Source: PXAP01 sp046483315
GTDB lineage: Bacteria > Bacteroidota > Bacteroidia > Bacteroidales > PUMT01
Direction: 5' to 3'
Length of the DNA: 64,000 bases
Assembly: GCA_046483315.1 (NCBI GenBank)
Contig: JAWODJ010000098.1
Span: 1 to 64,000 of the forward strand
Positions 9,501 to 17,684 of the stretch are shown here, piece by piece (positions within the stretch are counted from its first letter, which is position 1; every line of letters starts with the position of its first letter). The notes under the pieces are model-generated. The model made no database searches and was not told the origin of the DNA. It was given only the letters and a program-made list of their open reading frames with translations. A program made the position numbers and the translations under genes.

Positions 9501-9779
9501 GCAATCGGACACTCTCTGACTGACAGAAGATACAGTAACCATGAAATAAAAATTAATAAAGGCGATGTGGTATATATCTTCTCCGACGGTTTTGCCGATC
9601 AGTTCGGTGGAGAAAGGGGAAAAAAATTCATGTCTAAAAACCTGAAACTTTTGCTGCTTGAAATTCACTCCCGGGATATGAAGGACCAGAAATCCGTTCT
9701 TGAAAAGACATTTCTTGAATGGATGGGTGAAGATTACGAACAGCTTGATGATGTTCTGATTATTGGCAGACGCTTCTGA
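6585..9779 (+). CDS. Double-propeller sensor with PP2C (SpoIIE) output
   Basis: A large membrane signalling protein, 1064 residues from ATG 6585 (a TTG four codons earlier is possible). Order: signal peptide (to about residue 35), about 14 propeller strands of the form IWIGT..G-hydrophobic, enough for two seven-bladed domains (40-650), a Y_Y_Y domain (about 660-755), one membrane helix (about 761-783), a coiled coil (about 785-830), and a SpoIIE-type serine phosphatase. The phosphatase has its metal-binding aspartates in GDFYW, DCTGHGVPGAF and SDGFADQ. The periplasmic part resembles that of hybrid two-component sensors of polysaccharide loci, but the output is a phosphatase instead of a histidine kinase. 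Such phosphatases usually dephosphorylate anti-anti-sigma proteins; none is adjacent. A small perfect hairpin (TGTTAC TGT GTAACA, 6533-6547) lies just upstream. Confidence 0.9.
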   Translation: MPTILYKNKRASSVCRILVFFICLALFPAGTALAQTYFFDNYGVVDGLAQSKVYDLMQDDRGYIWIATAAGVSVFDGNTFNNYSVADGLSSGSARTIMQDSKGNIWIGHNDGRLSIFDGKKFEIPAISRNELQRDITSFIETEQGEIWITSYGSGIVRISNPFESPADFEFEQYIGGSISPVISNSFKGNDGTLYFITNMGVSVYDEEQNTFKPYRPEKLSNYFSIIYMFEDSRNTMWFGTHNGGLYEYRKDTDEFIIYDARDGLAHNMISYITEDSRGNIWVGTWGGGITRIRDSKLKTFNVSNGLNDNFIRTIIEDEEGNILVGTNENGLDIFKGEHIISYQTGDGLIDEQVWEIFQDSSGKYWIGTQGGISLFDPALSDAEAFTNLESFNGFSLDRVRFIREDHNNNIWISTDLAGIGMYETETGRFYDYKFDFVARELLPGGSPNPTALEIDRNNILWIGTNSYVSWYNIDTGENGIFTQGLGLAGNDISSLYYDSRGVLWVGSSGQGVATITDNMVAKPVALEEMFTPICITEDADGNIWIGTESQGVIVTDGDSVLMKLDESDGLLGNYISLIISDNDNIYIGSSRGLNRYNSNEKKIYTYTRRNGFTGIEANRNAGFRDQENKLWFGTVEGVMVYDPSVQKDELTEPLTHLTGLRVNYVEREIRDDLQLGYKENSIIFDYNSISLTNPDAVKFRVMLDGADPDWRPATKETTAIYPGLSPGRYEFRVMASNSQDVWNTDPVTLSFRIHPPWYASWWGISSFIIAGLIIIFVYIKIRERNLVKEKRILEEKVAERTHEISEKNILLAMKNKDITDSINYAKRLQDAILPGEDIIRNSFVFFRPKDIVSGDFYWIMQLNGHDLMAAVDCTGHGVPGAFMSIIGHNGLNKIVREMDIKQPGNILDKLNEEVYMTLHQNIEVREDVKDGMDMSLVSYDNDRGILEYAGAYNSLYLIRNGELTEYKADKFAIGHSLTDRRYSNHEIKINKGDVVYIFSDGFADQFGGERGKKFMSKNLKLLLLEIHSRDMKDQKSVLEKTFLEWMGEDYEQLDDVLIIGRRF

Positions 9780-9848
9780 AATAAGGTGTAAAAACCCCGT
9801 TTCAAATCAGGTACACAATAATCATAGACTGCATCGGGAAAGTCAGCT

Positions 9849-9870
9849 TATCATTACAGCTTTAATGATA
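9849..9870. terminator. Hairpin between convergent genes
   Basis: A perfect eight-base inverted repeat, TATCATTA and TAATGATA with a six-base loop, lies in the 121-base space between the sensor-phosphatase gene and the convergent OmpA-like gene. A second, shorter hairpin (CGTTTA / TAAACG) sits at 9880-9896. Position suggests a two-way terminator; the stem is AT-rich and no long U-tract is present. Confidence 0.35.
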
Positions 9871-9900
9871 TAAATATACCGTTTATCCTGTAAACGAGAC

Positions 9901-10905
9901 TTAATTTGCTTCAAGAATACGGAAAAGTTCATCAAGTTTTGGCGTGAGTATTATTTCCGTACGACGGTTTTTGCGCCTTGCTTCGGGTGTATCTGCATGA
10001 TCAACCGGCATATGTTCGCCCCTGCCTGCAACTACAAACCTTTGTGGATCAATATTCGTTTCCTCAAGTAATATGCGTACAATTGAAGTGGCCCTTAGCA
10101 CGCTCAAATCCCAATTGTCAAACATCCTTGCCCCCGGAATAACAGGTACATCGTCGGTGTGTCCTTCAATCATTACATTGATATCGGGATTATCTTCGAG
10201 AACCTCCGCCAGCTCCAGCAATGCACTGACACCACCGGGATCAACAACAGTACTCCCGGTCTGAAACAGCAATTGTTCCTCAAGAGAAACATAAACCTTG
10301 CCGTTCTTTTCATGCACTGTCAGTCCCTCCCCCTGAAAACCATGTAACGCCGAGGATATTTTATCATGGAGAACATTCACCACTGAGTCCTGACGGGCAA
10401 GAATATTTTCCAGCTCCATCAGGCGGGCATTTCTTTTATCAAGATCCAGTGCCATTTTCCTGAGAGTCTCCTCTTTTTCATTTATTTCCTTCTCCATCTC
10501 CCTGAGCCGGTCTTCCCGCGCCATAAGATCTTCCTGGGTCGACTGAAGCTGCTGTAATATCCGGGTAGTTTCCCTGGCACTGCCCTTTAAAATAACCTCA
10601 TGTGTATCCTGCAAATCACTTAACTGACGCTTCACTCTTTCAAGTTCGGATCTGGTATTTCGTAACTCCATGGCCCTGTCAGTACTGTCATTTATAAGCT
10701 CCTTAATTCCCTTATCCATAATATCTATCCGGGCTTCCAGTTCAGTTATTTTTACGTCCATCCTTTTATTTTCAATAAGGAGTGAATCGCGTTCCTGCTC
10801 AGAGCGTATCTTGTCTTCCCTCATTTCCTGGAAATGCCGGGCAGGAACACAGGCAGCAACCATTGACAGAAGTAAAGCAGCAATTAATAATCTGAAAAGA
10901 GACAT
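9901..10905 (-). CDS. OmpA-family lipoprotein with coiled coil
   Basis: A 334-residue outer-membrane lipoprotein. The signal sequence ends in a lipobox, MVAAC, with Cys19. Residues about 25-190 form a long coiled coil rich in Glu, Arg and Leu. Residues about 215-325 are an OmpA/MotB peptidoglycan-binding domain, recognised by GHTDDVPV, NWDLSVLRA and RRTEIIL. The architecture suggests a spacer that ties the outer membrane to the cell wall across the periplasm. It stands alone, convergent with the upstream sensor gene. Confidence 0.85.
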   Translation of the reverse strand: MSLFRLLIAALLLSMVAACVPARHFQEMREDKIRSEQERDSLLIENKRMDVKITELEARIDIMDKGIKELINDSTDRAMELRNTRSELERVKRQLSDLQDTHEVILKGSARETTRILQQLQSTQEDLMAREDRLREMEKEINEKEETLRKMALDLDKRNARLMELENILARQDSVVNVLHDKISSALHGFQGEGLTVHEKNGKVYVSLEEQLLFQTGSTVVDPGGVSALLELAEVLEDNPDINVMIEGHTDDVPVIPGARMFDNWDLSVLRATSIVRILLEETNIDPQRFVVAGRGEHMPVDHADTPEARRKNRRTEIILTPKLDELFRILEAN

Positions 10906-11202
10906 AATATTATTATATAGGGTTAGTGATTAAAATTCAATACTTTTTAAGAAATACTGCTATTTTTTTTTAGGATCGTCTGTAAATATAAAAAGTAATA
11001 GAACAAGTTGTCTCTAAAAACGTTAATTGATCAGTACAAATTATGATAAGCAGTAAAATAATTTGCATGTTACGTGGTAAAGTTATGGTAATTCAGTGTT
11101 ATTATTTCGTTAGTGCATGCGTGGTCTGTGTTCCGGCTGTTTTTATGATACAGGGTCTATAGGAACCAGTCATATTGAAAGATCCATATTTTATAATATC
11201 TG
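10906..11202. other. Gene-free stretch upstream of dxs
   Basis: About 300 AT-rich bases between the OmpA-like gene and the dxs promoter. One open frame of 39 codons on the plus strand (11043-11162) exists but has no convincing start context or family resemblance. I see no clear hairpin or promoter for the minus-strand OmpA-like gene in it. Confidence 0.3.
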
Positions 11203-11234
11203 TTTGGTCATATTACAAAAAACTGTTAGGTTTG
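11203..11234 (+). promoter_or_regulatory. dxs promoter
   Basis: TTTG at 11203-11206 and TAGGTTTG at 11227-11234, separated by 20 bases, are an exact match to the Bacteroidota sigma-factor consensus. Expected transcription start is near 11241, leaving a leader of about 20 bases before the dxs ATG at 11260. Confidence 0.75.
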
Positions 11235-11259
11235 AATAATATTTACCCTGAAATAAAAA

Positions 11260-13191
11260 ATGAGCCACAAAAATATTAAGTATGATTTTCTGGACAGGAT
11301 TGATTATCCGGCAGACCTTAAAAAATTTTCTCCCAGGGAACTTCTGGAAGTTAGCAGGGACCTCAGGAAATTCATAATTGATGTGGTTTCTTCAAATCCA
11401 GGTCACTTCGGTGCCAGCCTTGGCGTGGTGGAGCTTACAATAGCACTACACTATGTTTTCAACACCCCAAAAGATAAAATAATCTGGGATGTCGGTCATC
11501 AGGCTTATGGTCACAAAATACTCACAGGTCGCAAAAAAAATTTTCATACCAACAGAAAATACAAGGGTATAAGCGGTTTTCCCAAACTCAGTGAAAGTCC
11601 GCATGACTGTTTCGGAGTAGGTCATTCCTCCACATCCATCTCTGCAGCACTTGGCATGGCGATTGCCTCGGGACTGAATAAGGAAAATGACAGGCATTTT
11701 GTGGCTGTAATTGGAGATGGCTCAATGACAGGGGGCCTGGCATTTGAGGGACTAAATAACGCGGGAATCAGGAATTCCAACCTTCTGGTAATTCTGAATG
11801 ACAATAACATAGCCATTGATCCCAACGTTGGTGCCCTAAAGGAATATCTTCTTGATATAACCACCTCTCAAACATATAATAAGATAAAAGATGAATTGTG
11901 GCATCTTCTGGGCAAGATCAGTAAGCTTGGGCCGAATGCCAGAGAGGCTGCACAAAAGATTGAACACGGACTGAAGACTGCACTTTTAAAACACAGCAAT
12001 CTTTTTGAGTCGATGAATTTCAGGTATTTCGGACCTGTAGACGGGCACGATGTAATTTATCTCACGCACATCCTGAAAGACCTGAAGAATATACCCGGAC
12101 CAAAACTTTTGCATGTAAGGACAGTCAAAGGCAAAGGTTTTCCGCAGGCAGAGCTGAACCAGACCATATGGCATGCTCCGGGGCTTTTTGATAAAACCAC
12201 CGGCGAACTGCTTAAAATTAAATCCGATAAACCTGCAGCCCCACGTTACCAGGATGTATTCGGACACACTATTCTGGAACTTGCAGAGAAAAACAATAAG
12301 ATTGTAGGAATCACCCCTGCAATGCCAACAGGTTGCTCGCTGAACATAATGATGAAAAAAATGCCGGAACGCACATTTGATGTGGGTATTGCAGAGCAAC
12401 ATGCAGTTACATTTTCTGCCGGCCTTGCCGTCAAGGGAATGGTTCCCTTCTGCAATATATACTCCTCGTTCATTCAAAGGGCCTACGACCAGGTAATTCA
12501 TGATGTTGCCCTCCAAAATCTGAATGTTGTATTCTGCATTGACCGGGGCGGACTGGTGGGTGACGACGGGGCAACACACCACGGCTTTTTCGATCTTGCC
12601 TTTATGCGATGTATCCCCAACATGACTGTATCCGCACCTATGAATGAGGAAGAGCTGCGTAACCTGATGTACACTGCACAGTTAAAAAACAAGGGGCCAT
12701 TTGCAATAAGATACCCGAGGGGAACAGGGGTAATGACGGACTGGCGCAAACCATTCAAAAAAATTCCCGTAGGAAAGGGAAGAAAGCTTCGAGACGGAAC
12801 TGATCTTGCTATTCTGAGCATCGGACATGCAGGAAACTTTGCAGTTTCAGCCTCCGGTAAACTGGAAAAGGAAAATATAAGCATTGCTCATTTTGATATG
12901 CGGTTTGTTAAGCCTCTTGATGAAGAGTTGCTGCATTCTGTTTTCAAAAAATTCACAAGGATAATTACTGTTGAAGATGGTATTGTAAGCGGAGGATTTG
13001 GTTCAGCAGTGCTGGAATTTATGGCTGAAAATGATTACCGTGCAAGAGTGGTTCGGCTCGGCATACCCGACAAATTCACAGATCAGGGTTCATTACCTGA
13101 ACTTTATGCAGAATGCGGATTTGATGAAGCCGGGATTATTACGGCTGTAAAAAAACTGGCAGAAAAACGTATTCTTTTCTCTACCGGCTGA
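11260..13191 (+). CDS. dxs: 1-deoxy-D-xylulose-5-phosphate synthase
   Basis: First enzyme of the MEP isoprenoid pathway, joining pyruvate and glyceraldehyde 3-phosphate with thiamine diphosphate. The cofactor-binding signature GDGSMTGGLAFEGLNN is at about residues 150-165, the HPGHFGASLG-like segment (NPGHFGASLGVVEL) near 46-59, and GDDGATHHGFFDLAF near 432-446. Transketolase pyrimidine-binding and C-terminal domains follow in normal order and the length of 643 is typical. It is preceded by a consensus promoter and followed 152 bases later by tRNA-Leu. A second gene of the same pathway, ispD, lies 18 kb downstream, not in an operon with it. Confidence 0.96.
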   Translation: MSHKNIKYDFLDRIDYPADLKKFSPRELLEVSRDLRKFIIDVVSSNPGHFGASLGVVELTIALHYVFNTPKDKIIWDVGHQAYGHKILTGRKKNFHTNRKYKGISGFPKLSESPHDCFGVGHSSTSISAALGMAIASGLNKENDRHFVAVIGDGSMTGGLAFEGLNNAGIRNSNLLVILNDNNIAIDPNVGALKEYLLDITTSQTYNKIKDELWHLLGKISKLGPNAREAAQKIEHGLKTALLKHSNLFESMNFRYFGPVDGHDVIYLTHILKDLKNIPGPKLLHVRTVKGKGFPQAELNQTIWHAPGLFDKTTGELLKIKSDKPAAPRYQDVFGHTILELAEKNNKIVGITPAMPTGCSLNIMMKKMPERTFDVGIAEQHAVTFSAGLAVKGMVPFCNIYSSFIQRAYDQVIHDVALQNLNVVFCIDRGGLVGDDGATHHGFFDLAFMRCIPNMTVSAPMNEEELRNLMYTAQLKNKGPFAIRYPRGTGVMTDWRKPFKKIPVGKGRKLRDGTDLAILSIGHAGNFAVSASGKLEKENISIAHFDMRFVKPLDEELLHSVFKKFTRIITVEDGIVSGGFGSAVLEFMAENDYRARVVRLGIPDKFTDQGSLPELYAECGFDEAGIITAVKKLAEKRILFSTG

Positions 13192-13286
13192 TCATTTACC
13201 ATCTCCGGATTTAATAGAACCTAAAAATTTCACATTCACCGCCTTTTTCAAAAAGACAGGCAGGGAAAGGCCTTTCGGGAGAAAAT

Positions 13287-13318
13287 TTTGTTTCTTTCTA
13301 AACAAATAATTAAATTCG
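13287..13318 (+). promoter_or_regulatory. tRNA-Leu promoter
   Basis: TTTG at 13287-13290 and TAAATTCG at 13311-13318 are separated by 20 bases. The second box has one mismatch to TAnnTTTG. The predicted start, near 13325, lies about 20 bases before the mature tRNA. Confidence 0.6.
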
Positions 13319-13343
13319 CATTCCCGTTATCTCCTTGTAAACT

Positions 13344-13427
13344 GCCCGGGTGGCGGAATTGGTAGACGCGCTGGTCTCAAACACCAGTGGTAGCAATACC
13401 GTGCCGGTTCGATCCCGGCCCCGGGTA
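13344..13427 (+). tRNA. tRNA-Leu (anticodon CAA)
   Basis: An 84-base cloverleaf. The acceptor arm pairs GCCCGGG (13344-13350) with CCCGGGT (13420-13426), with one terminal G-U pair. The anticodon arm is CTGGT / ACCAG around the loop CTCAAAC, giving anticodon CAA at 13378-13380. A long variable arm (GGTA GCAA TACC) marks it as a class II tRNA. The T arm is GCCGG TTCGATC CCGGC. The discriminator is A and the full CCA end is not encoded. It decodes UUG leucine codons. Confidence 0.97.
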
Positions 13428-13430
13428 CAA

Positions 13431-13474
13431 AAACTCCCCTGCAGGTGATCTCACTTACAGGGGAGTTTCGTTAA
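13431..13474 (+). terminator. Terminator after tRNA-Leu
   Basis: A perfect 11-base stem, AAACTCCCCTG (13431-13441) with CAGGGGAGTTT (13458-13468) and a 16-base loop, starts four bases after the tRNA. The T-rich tail (TTTCGTT) is short, but stem strength and position make it a good intrinsic terminator. Confidence 0.75.
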
Positions 13475-13542
13475 TGAGAGATACAAAATAGAGAATTATA
13501 TGTTTTCTGCCGCCTCAACAGTTACTAAAGTAACTTCTTACA

Positions 13543-16500
13543 TTACTTGTTTTTAATAAAGCTTATTTTCTCAAAAAACGACACGATTTTCCTTGGAACA
13601 TGCAACAAAACAGCAACATACAATATCAGGCTCATCAGCCACAGAGCTGAAATATTAAACCATAGTGTATCAACATAAACATTGTTGAATTGCTTAACAG
13701 GAGCATAAAAATGAGCCCTGCCGATATTCGAATCGGGAATAAGGTAACCAGGGTCCTTTTTCTGAACCAGCCGGTCATCTGTTTCATAGATTACATTCAC
13801 TTCATGACGGTTCAGAGCTATATCTGCCAGGGCTTTATTATGATAATCCTGACGAAAATTATGCAGAGTCATGCTCCCCATTTGCTCTTCAAGCTCACTG
13901 TAAATTCTATCCCTTTCTGCTGCTGCCTCCCTGGCAACACTCGAGTAATGGAGGCGAAGGTATATCAGGTAGTCAATGGTTTCTGAAGCCACCATGTCAT
14001 CATACTCTTCAATATTTATTCTTTCAAGATATTCAAATGGCATCAGTCCGGAATGCCTTTGCAGGTAATCAATTTCATTGTATAATATATTCAGGTTCTG
14101 TTCGGTCTCTTCTCTATCAATAACCAAATTGATATTTCTTTCAGCTAGTTCAGCTTTACCAATAAGTCTTGGTATTAAAAAAGATGCCTTGAATGAAGCT
14201 TCACTGTTTTTCTGCTCATACTGAAAAAAGTGTTTTTGAAAGCGGTTATTACCAAACTGTTCAACCGCCAAAGCCTCAAAGGCCCATCTTGATGCCATAA
14301 GATCTCCAACCAGCGGAACATGAATTTTATCGGTCAGACTGTCATGCAGATCATCAAATTTAACCACTACCCCTCCCAGTAATAACTGGGGAACCAAAAC
14401 AAATGGAACAAGTATATATATTGTAACAACGGAATTAAAAGCTGACGATATGGTAAGTCCAAGCATATTAGCAAAACAGGCTGCACTGAAGAGTATAAGC
14501 CAGTAACTAAGAACCATACCCTTTATTTCAAGCACCAGGGCTCCCAGGAGAACAAAAGTTATCATCTGAACAGCTGAAAGAAAAAATACCCACCCCAGTT
14601 TTGAGTTAAGGTAACTGAACCAGCTAAGGTTCAGGAATGATTCTCTTTCAAGAATTTTTCGATCTTTGATTATTTCCTCGGCACTCACTGAAAGTCCGAG
14701 AAACAACGATACGACCACTGCCATAAATAAAAAAGAGGGCAGATTGACATTTTCAGCAAAAATATATTGCCCCTCATGGAGGTATTTTGTAAAGTAACCA
14801 AGTATTAATGCCAGCAAAGGTGCTTCAATAAGACTGACCAGAAGGTACTGCCGGTTACTGATCTTCGAAAGAAAATTACGGATACTGAATATCAAAAACT
14901 GTTTTTCAATACCCGGCAGGGAAAACATGTTGGGAGGCAAAACGTCCTTAGCTGGTTTTTCCTTATTCCCGGGAGCAATTTTCTCATTATAATGTTTGTA
15001 CCACACCTCCGGCTGAACCCTGCGTTTCTGTGTATGGCGGCCTGATTGGCTTACTTCTTTAGCTTCAATTATTTTGAGGACATCTTCGGAGGCAACATTG
15101 CCACAGCATCTGCATTCCGTTTGGCCTGGATTGACATAACCGCTCAGCGTCCTGAAATAAACAAGAGCTTCAAGCGGATTACCCGTATATATCGGGTAAC
15201 CACCCTTATCAATGATCCAGAGTTTATCAAGAAGCTTGAAATTATCGGAGGAGGGCTGATGAATATTGGCAATAACCAGTTTACCCTTAACAGCCTGCTC
15301 CTTTAACAAAGACATTACCATGTCTGAATCGAGAGAAGAAAGTCCGGAGGTAGGCTCATCAATAAAAAGTACAGAGGGTTCACGCATCAACTCCAGACCT
15401 ATATTGAGTCTTTTTCTTTGCCCGCCGCTAATAAATTTGTTCAGAGGGTTGCCTACCTTAAGGTGTCTGATATCATCCAGTCCGAGATCAACAAGCACCT
15501 TTTCAATTATTTCAACTATTCTCTCCTCCCTCAGGTTTCCGAAACATAGTTTTGCATTATAGTAAAGATTCTGGTAAACAGATAGCTCCTCTATAAGCAG
15601 GTCATCCTGTGGAACATACCCGATCTGACCCTCTATTTTTTCAGCATCTTTATGAATATCATACGTGTTTATAAATATCTTCCCCCTCCGGGGTTTGAGT
15701 TTACCGTTCAAAACATTTAAAAGAGTTGACTTGCCGGAACCGCTCACTCCCATAATCCCAATAAGCTGCCCCGATTCCTCTGAGAAACTGAAAGGGCGTA
15801 TACCATTTTGACTCAATGGGTAACGATATTCAATACCAACTGCCGTCAAAACGATCTTAATTCCACCCGGAATTTTAAAAAATTCTGACGAAACATCCGA
15901 ATAATAAACAGGATCAATGTTTTTACCCCTGATAATCCCTCCCTGACTCAAGATATAGAACTTATTCCGGACAAGCGGTTTTCCTTCAAGAGTGAGATCA
16001 TCATTACCGGTATAACGAAACACAAAAGTTCCGGTGCTCGGGATTCTGAGTATTACAATTTTACCATCCAGGGATTCCCGTTCTATAATCTTTTTCTGAT
16101 TCTGAGTTTTGGGCTTATGCCTTTCTACCCATGCTCCTTCAAGTTCATCAACCGATGATTCCCTGGGTTTCTTTATTATCAAAAGATTTTTGGGGTTTAT
16201 TCTCCTGTGCCGGCCGCCAAGAATAAAAGCTTTTGCATCTTTTACCTCATCAGGATCAATATTAAAACTCTCAGCAACTGTTTGAATAAACTCCCTTTCA
16301 GGATCAGAAAAAACATCATCTTCGTTTACAAACTCAAGCAACCTCAAAAAAACAATGATCCTGTCATTCTGATGCAGCTCCCTTTTAATTTGTCCGCAAA
16401 TATTGGTAACCTGAAATTTCAAAAGCGAACTGCCGGAACCTTCAGTATCCAAATCCCTGAACTCCCGTGAATAAAAATCAAAATAATCATCAAAAAGCTT

Positions 16501-16647
16501 AATGTAATCAGAAGCCAATGATTCGTCAAGGTGTTGACTGAGGTAAGAAAAAACAATTGCACGGCCTCGTTCTGAAACCCTTTTGTCGTTTACATTTGCA
16601 ACAAGTGCAAACAAATGAATCAATGCATTTAAAATTGATTCACTCAC
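13543..16647 (-). CDS. ABCG-type transporter fused to TerB-like and FHA-like domains
   Basis: A single 1034-residue polypeptide combining sensing, ATPase and membrane parts. Residues 1-140 are helical and acidic, resembling a TerB-like module. Residues about 185-275 are a beta-rich region with FHA-like character. The ATPase follows with Walker A GVSGSGKST near 299, signature ISGGQRKRL near 404 and Walker B VLFIDEPTSGL near 427. After a linker with a CRCC cysteine cluster, about five or six membrane helices run from 600 to 800, then a long soluble insertion and a last helix near 1010. The layout, ATPase before membrane domain, is that of ABCG/White half transporters. The substrate is unknown. 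The TerB and FHA assignments rest on general appearance and are less certain than the ABC part. Confidence 0.82.
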   Translation of the reverse strand: MSESILNALIHLFALVANVNDKRVSERGRAIVFSYLSQHLDESLASDYIKLFDDYFDFYSREFRDLDTEGSGSSLLKFQVTNICGQIKRELHQNDRIIVFLRLLEFVNEDDVFSDPEREFIQTVAESFNIDPDEVKDAKAFILGGRHRRINPKNLLIIKKPRESSVDELEGAWVERHKPKTQNQKKIIERESLDGKIVILRIPSTGTFVFRYTGNDDLTLEGKPLVRNKFYILSQGGIIRGKNIDPVYYSDVSSEFFKIPGGIKIVLTAVGIEYRYPLSQNGIRPFSFSEESGQLIGIMGVSGSGKSTLLNVLNGKLKPRRGKIFINTYDIHKDAEKIEGQIGYVPQDDLLIEELSVYQNLYYNAKLCFGNLREERIVEIIEKVLVDLGLDDIRHLKVGNPLNKFISGGQRKRLNIGLELMREPSVLFIDEPTSGLSSLDSDMVMSLLKEQAVKGKLVIANIHQPSSDNFKLLDKLWIIDKGGYPIYTGNPLEALVYFRTLSGYVNPGQTECRCCGNVASEDVLKIIEAKEVSQSGRHTQKRRVQPEVWYKHYNEKIAPGNKEKPAKDVLPPNMFSLPGIEKQFLIFSIRNFLSKISNRQYLLVSLIEAPLLALILGYFTKYLHEGQYIFAENVNLPSFLFMAVVVSLFLGLSVSAEEIIKDRKILERESFLNLSWFSYLNSKLGWVFFLSAVQMITFVLLGALVLEIKGMVLSYWLILFSAACFANMLGLTISSAFNSVVTIYILVPFVLVPQLLLGGVVVKFDDLHDSLTDKIHVPLVGDLMASRWAFEALAVEQFGNNRFQKHFFQYEQKNSEASFKASFLIPRLIGKAELAERNINLVIDREETEQNLNILYNEIDYLQRHSGLMPFEYLERINIEEYDDMVASETIDYLIYLRLHYSSVAREAAAERDRIYSELEEQMGSMTLHNFRQDYHNKALADIALNRHEVNVIYETDDRLVQKKDPGYLIPDSNIGRAHFYAPVKQFNNVYVDTLWFNISALWLMSLILYVAVLLHVPRKIVSFFEKISFIKNK

Positions 16648-16683
16648 TCTGTTGTTGTTTTAGTTTTCAGTAAATACAGGCTG

Positions 16684-16720
16684 AAAAAAAAAGCCGGCAA
16701 ATAATCCTGATGCCAGCTTT
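16684..16720 (-). terminator. Intrinsic terminator of the lipoprotein gene
   Basis: On the minus strand the stem AAAGCTGGC / GCCGGCTTT (nine pairs, one G-U) encloses a 13-base loop and is followed by nine T residues. It lies 22 bases after the stop of the minus-strand lipoprotein gene and so separates it from the transporter gene downstream. Confidence 0.85.
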
Positions 16721-16741
16721 GACTATTAAACATATTTATTA

Positions 16742-17569
16742 TCAATCAATAACTTCTGTCCTGAGAAGCTCAATTTTTTCATTAAAGGAATCAAGTGCCT
16801 CATCATCCATCGGGGATTCCTGATCTTCCAGAAATTCTAAAATTTCATTAAGATCCTGATACAACGAATAAACCAAACTGTCATCTTCATGCTCATCAAG
16901 AAGTGACAAAAGCTTTTCCAGTGGTTCATCCTGCTGAAGGATAATATTCGTAATTTCCCTGTTCTCCCGCGCACCTATAGCTATTTGCGCAGTAAGATAC
17001 ATCCCCTCAATCCAGCTTCCGGTCATAACAAGTAAAGCCAGGTCATCCCTGTGATTCCCCGTAAGAAAAATATATGTATCATAAAAAGACTCCGATACAA
17101 TATTTATTAAAGAATCTTTATTCTCCAGATTATTTTCAACTCGCTGAACAAAGCCCTGGTTAAATGAAGTCGATATATTAAGCTCCTCAATCAGTTGCTT
17201 GCAAACCCCGAGATACTTCATTATATCCTGCTGCATCTCATAAGTGCCTGCATAACTGAGATCTGCCCCATATACACCCAGGTTAAGAGCTTTACTCTTT
17301 TCTGTAAAGTACCTGTCCACATTACTTACCGGATTGGAAATACCAAGTATGTATGGGGCTCCTGCATCCTGCAGCAGCTCAACCACTTCAACGGCAGTAG
17401 GTATGGGATATTCTTCCAGGCCTTCTCCGGTCCGGGAGGTAATTTCAGTGGTTTCCTGATCGCCGGTAATGACTCTTGACTCTCCCTCCTGCCTTCCACC
17501 GCAGGAAGAAACCAGAAGCATTAAAATTAACCCGGCAGGGAAAAAATGACGGAATATTTGAGTCTTCAT
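16742..17569 (-). CDS. Uncharacterised lipoprotein, copy 1 of a paralogous pair
   Basis: A 275-residue predicted lipoprotein with lipobox LVSSC (Cys23). The mature part is helical and acidic. It shares a clear pattern with the lipoprotein at 39857-40789: NPV.NV.RY, then ALNLGVYGADLSY (residues 94-106), and later a SWIEGMYL segment (GGWIEAFYI in the other copy). I know no function for this family. The gene has its own promoter and terminator, downstream of a membrane coiled-coil gene on the same strand. It is probably anchored in the periplasm or outer membrane. Confidence 0.75.
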   Translation of the reverse strand: MKTQIFRHFFPAGLILMLLVSSCGGRQEGESRVITGDQETTEITSRTGEGLEEYPIPTAVEVVELLQDAGAPYILGISNPVSNVDRYFTEKSKALNLGVYGADLSYAGTYEMQQDIMKYLGVCKQLIEELNISTSFNQGFVQRVENNLENKDSLINIVSESFYDTYIFLTGNHRDDLALLVMTGSWIEGMYLTAQIAIGARENREITNIILQQDEPLEKLLSLLDEHEDDSLVYSLYQDLNEILEFLEDQESPMDDEALDSFNEKIELLRTEVID

Positions 17570-17622
17570 AAGAAAATAAATTTAAGTACTTAGTAGAATT
17601 ATTCTTTTCGGAATATAAATAT

Positions 17623-17654
17623 CAAATATACGATAAAAATATTTTGAAATTAAA
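17623..17654 (-). promoter_or_regulatory. Promoter of the lipoprotein gene
   Basis: On the minus strand TTTA (17654-17651) and TATATTTG (17630-17623) are separated by 20 bases. The second box fits the Bacteroidota consensus exactly and the first in three of four bases. The lipoprotein ATG follows about 53 bases downstream. Confidence 0.5.
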
Positions 17655-17684
17655 AATAATGTAACCGTTTTTTCAATGTATCTG

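Noticed and set aside
11043..11162. 39-codon frame upstream of dxs
   Set aside because: There is no promoter or start context and no resemblance to known peptides; frames of this length are expected by chance.
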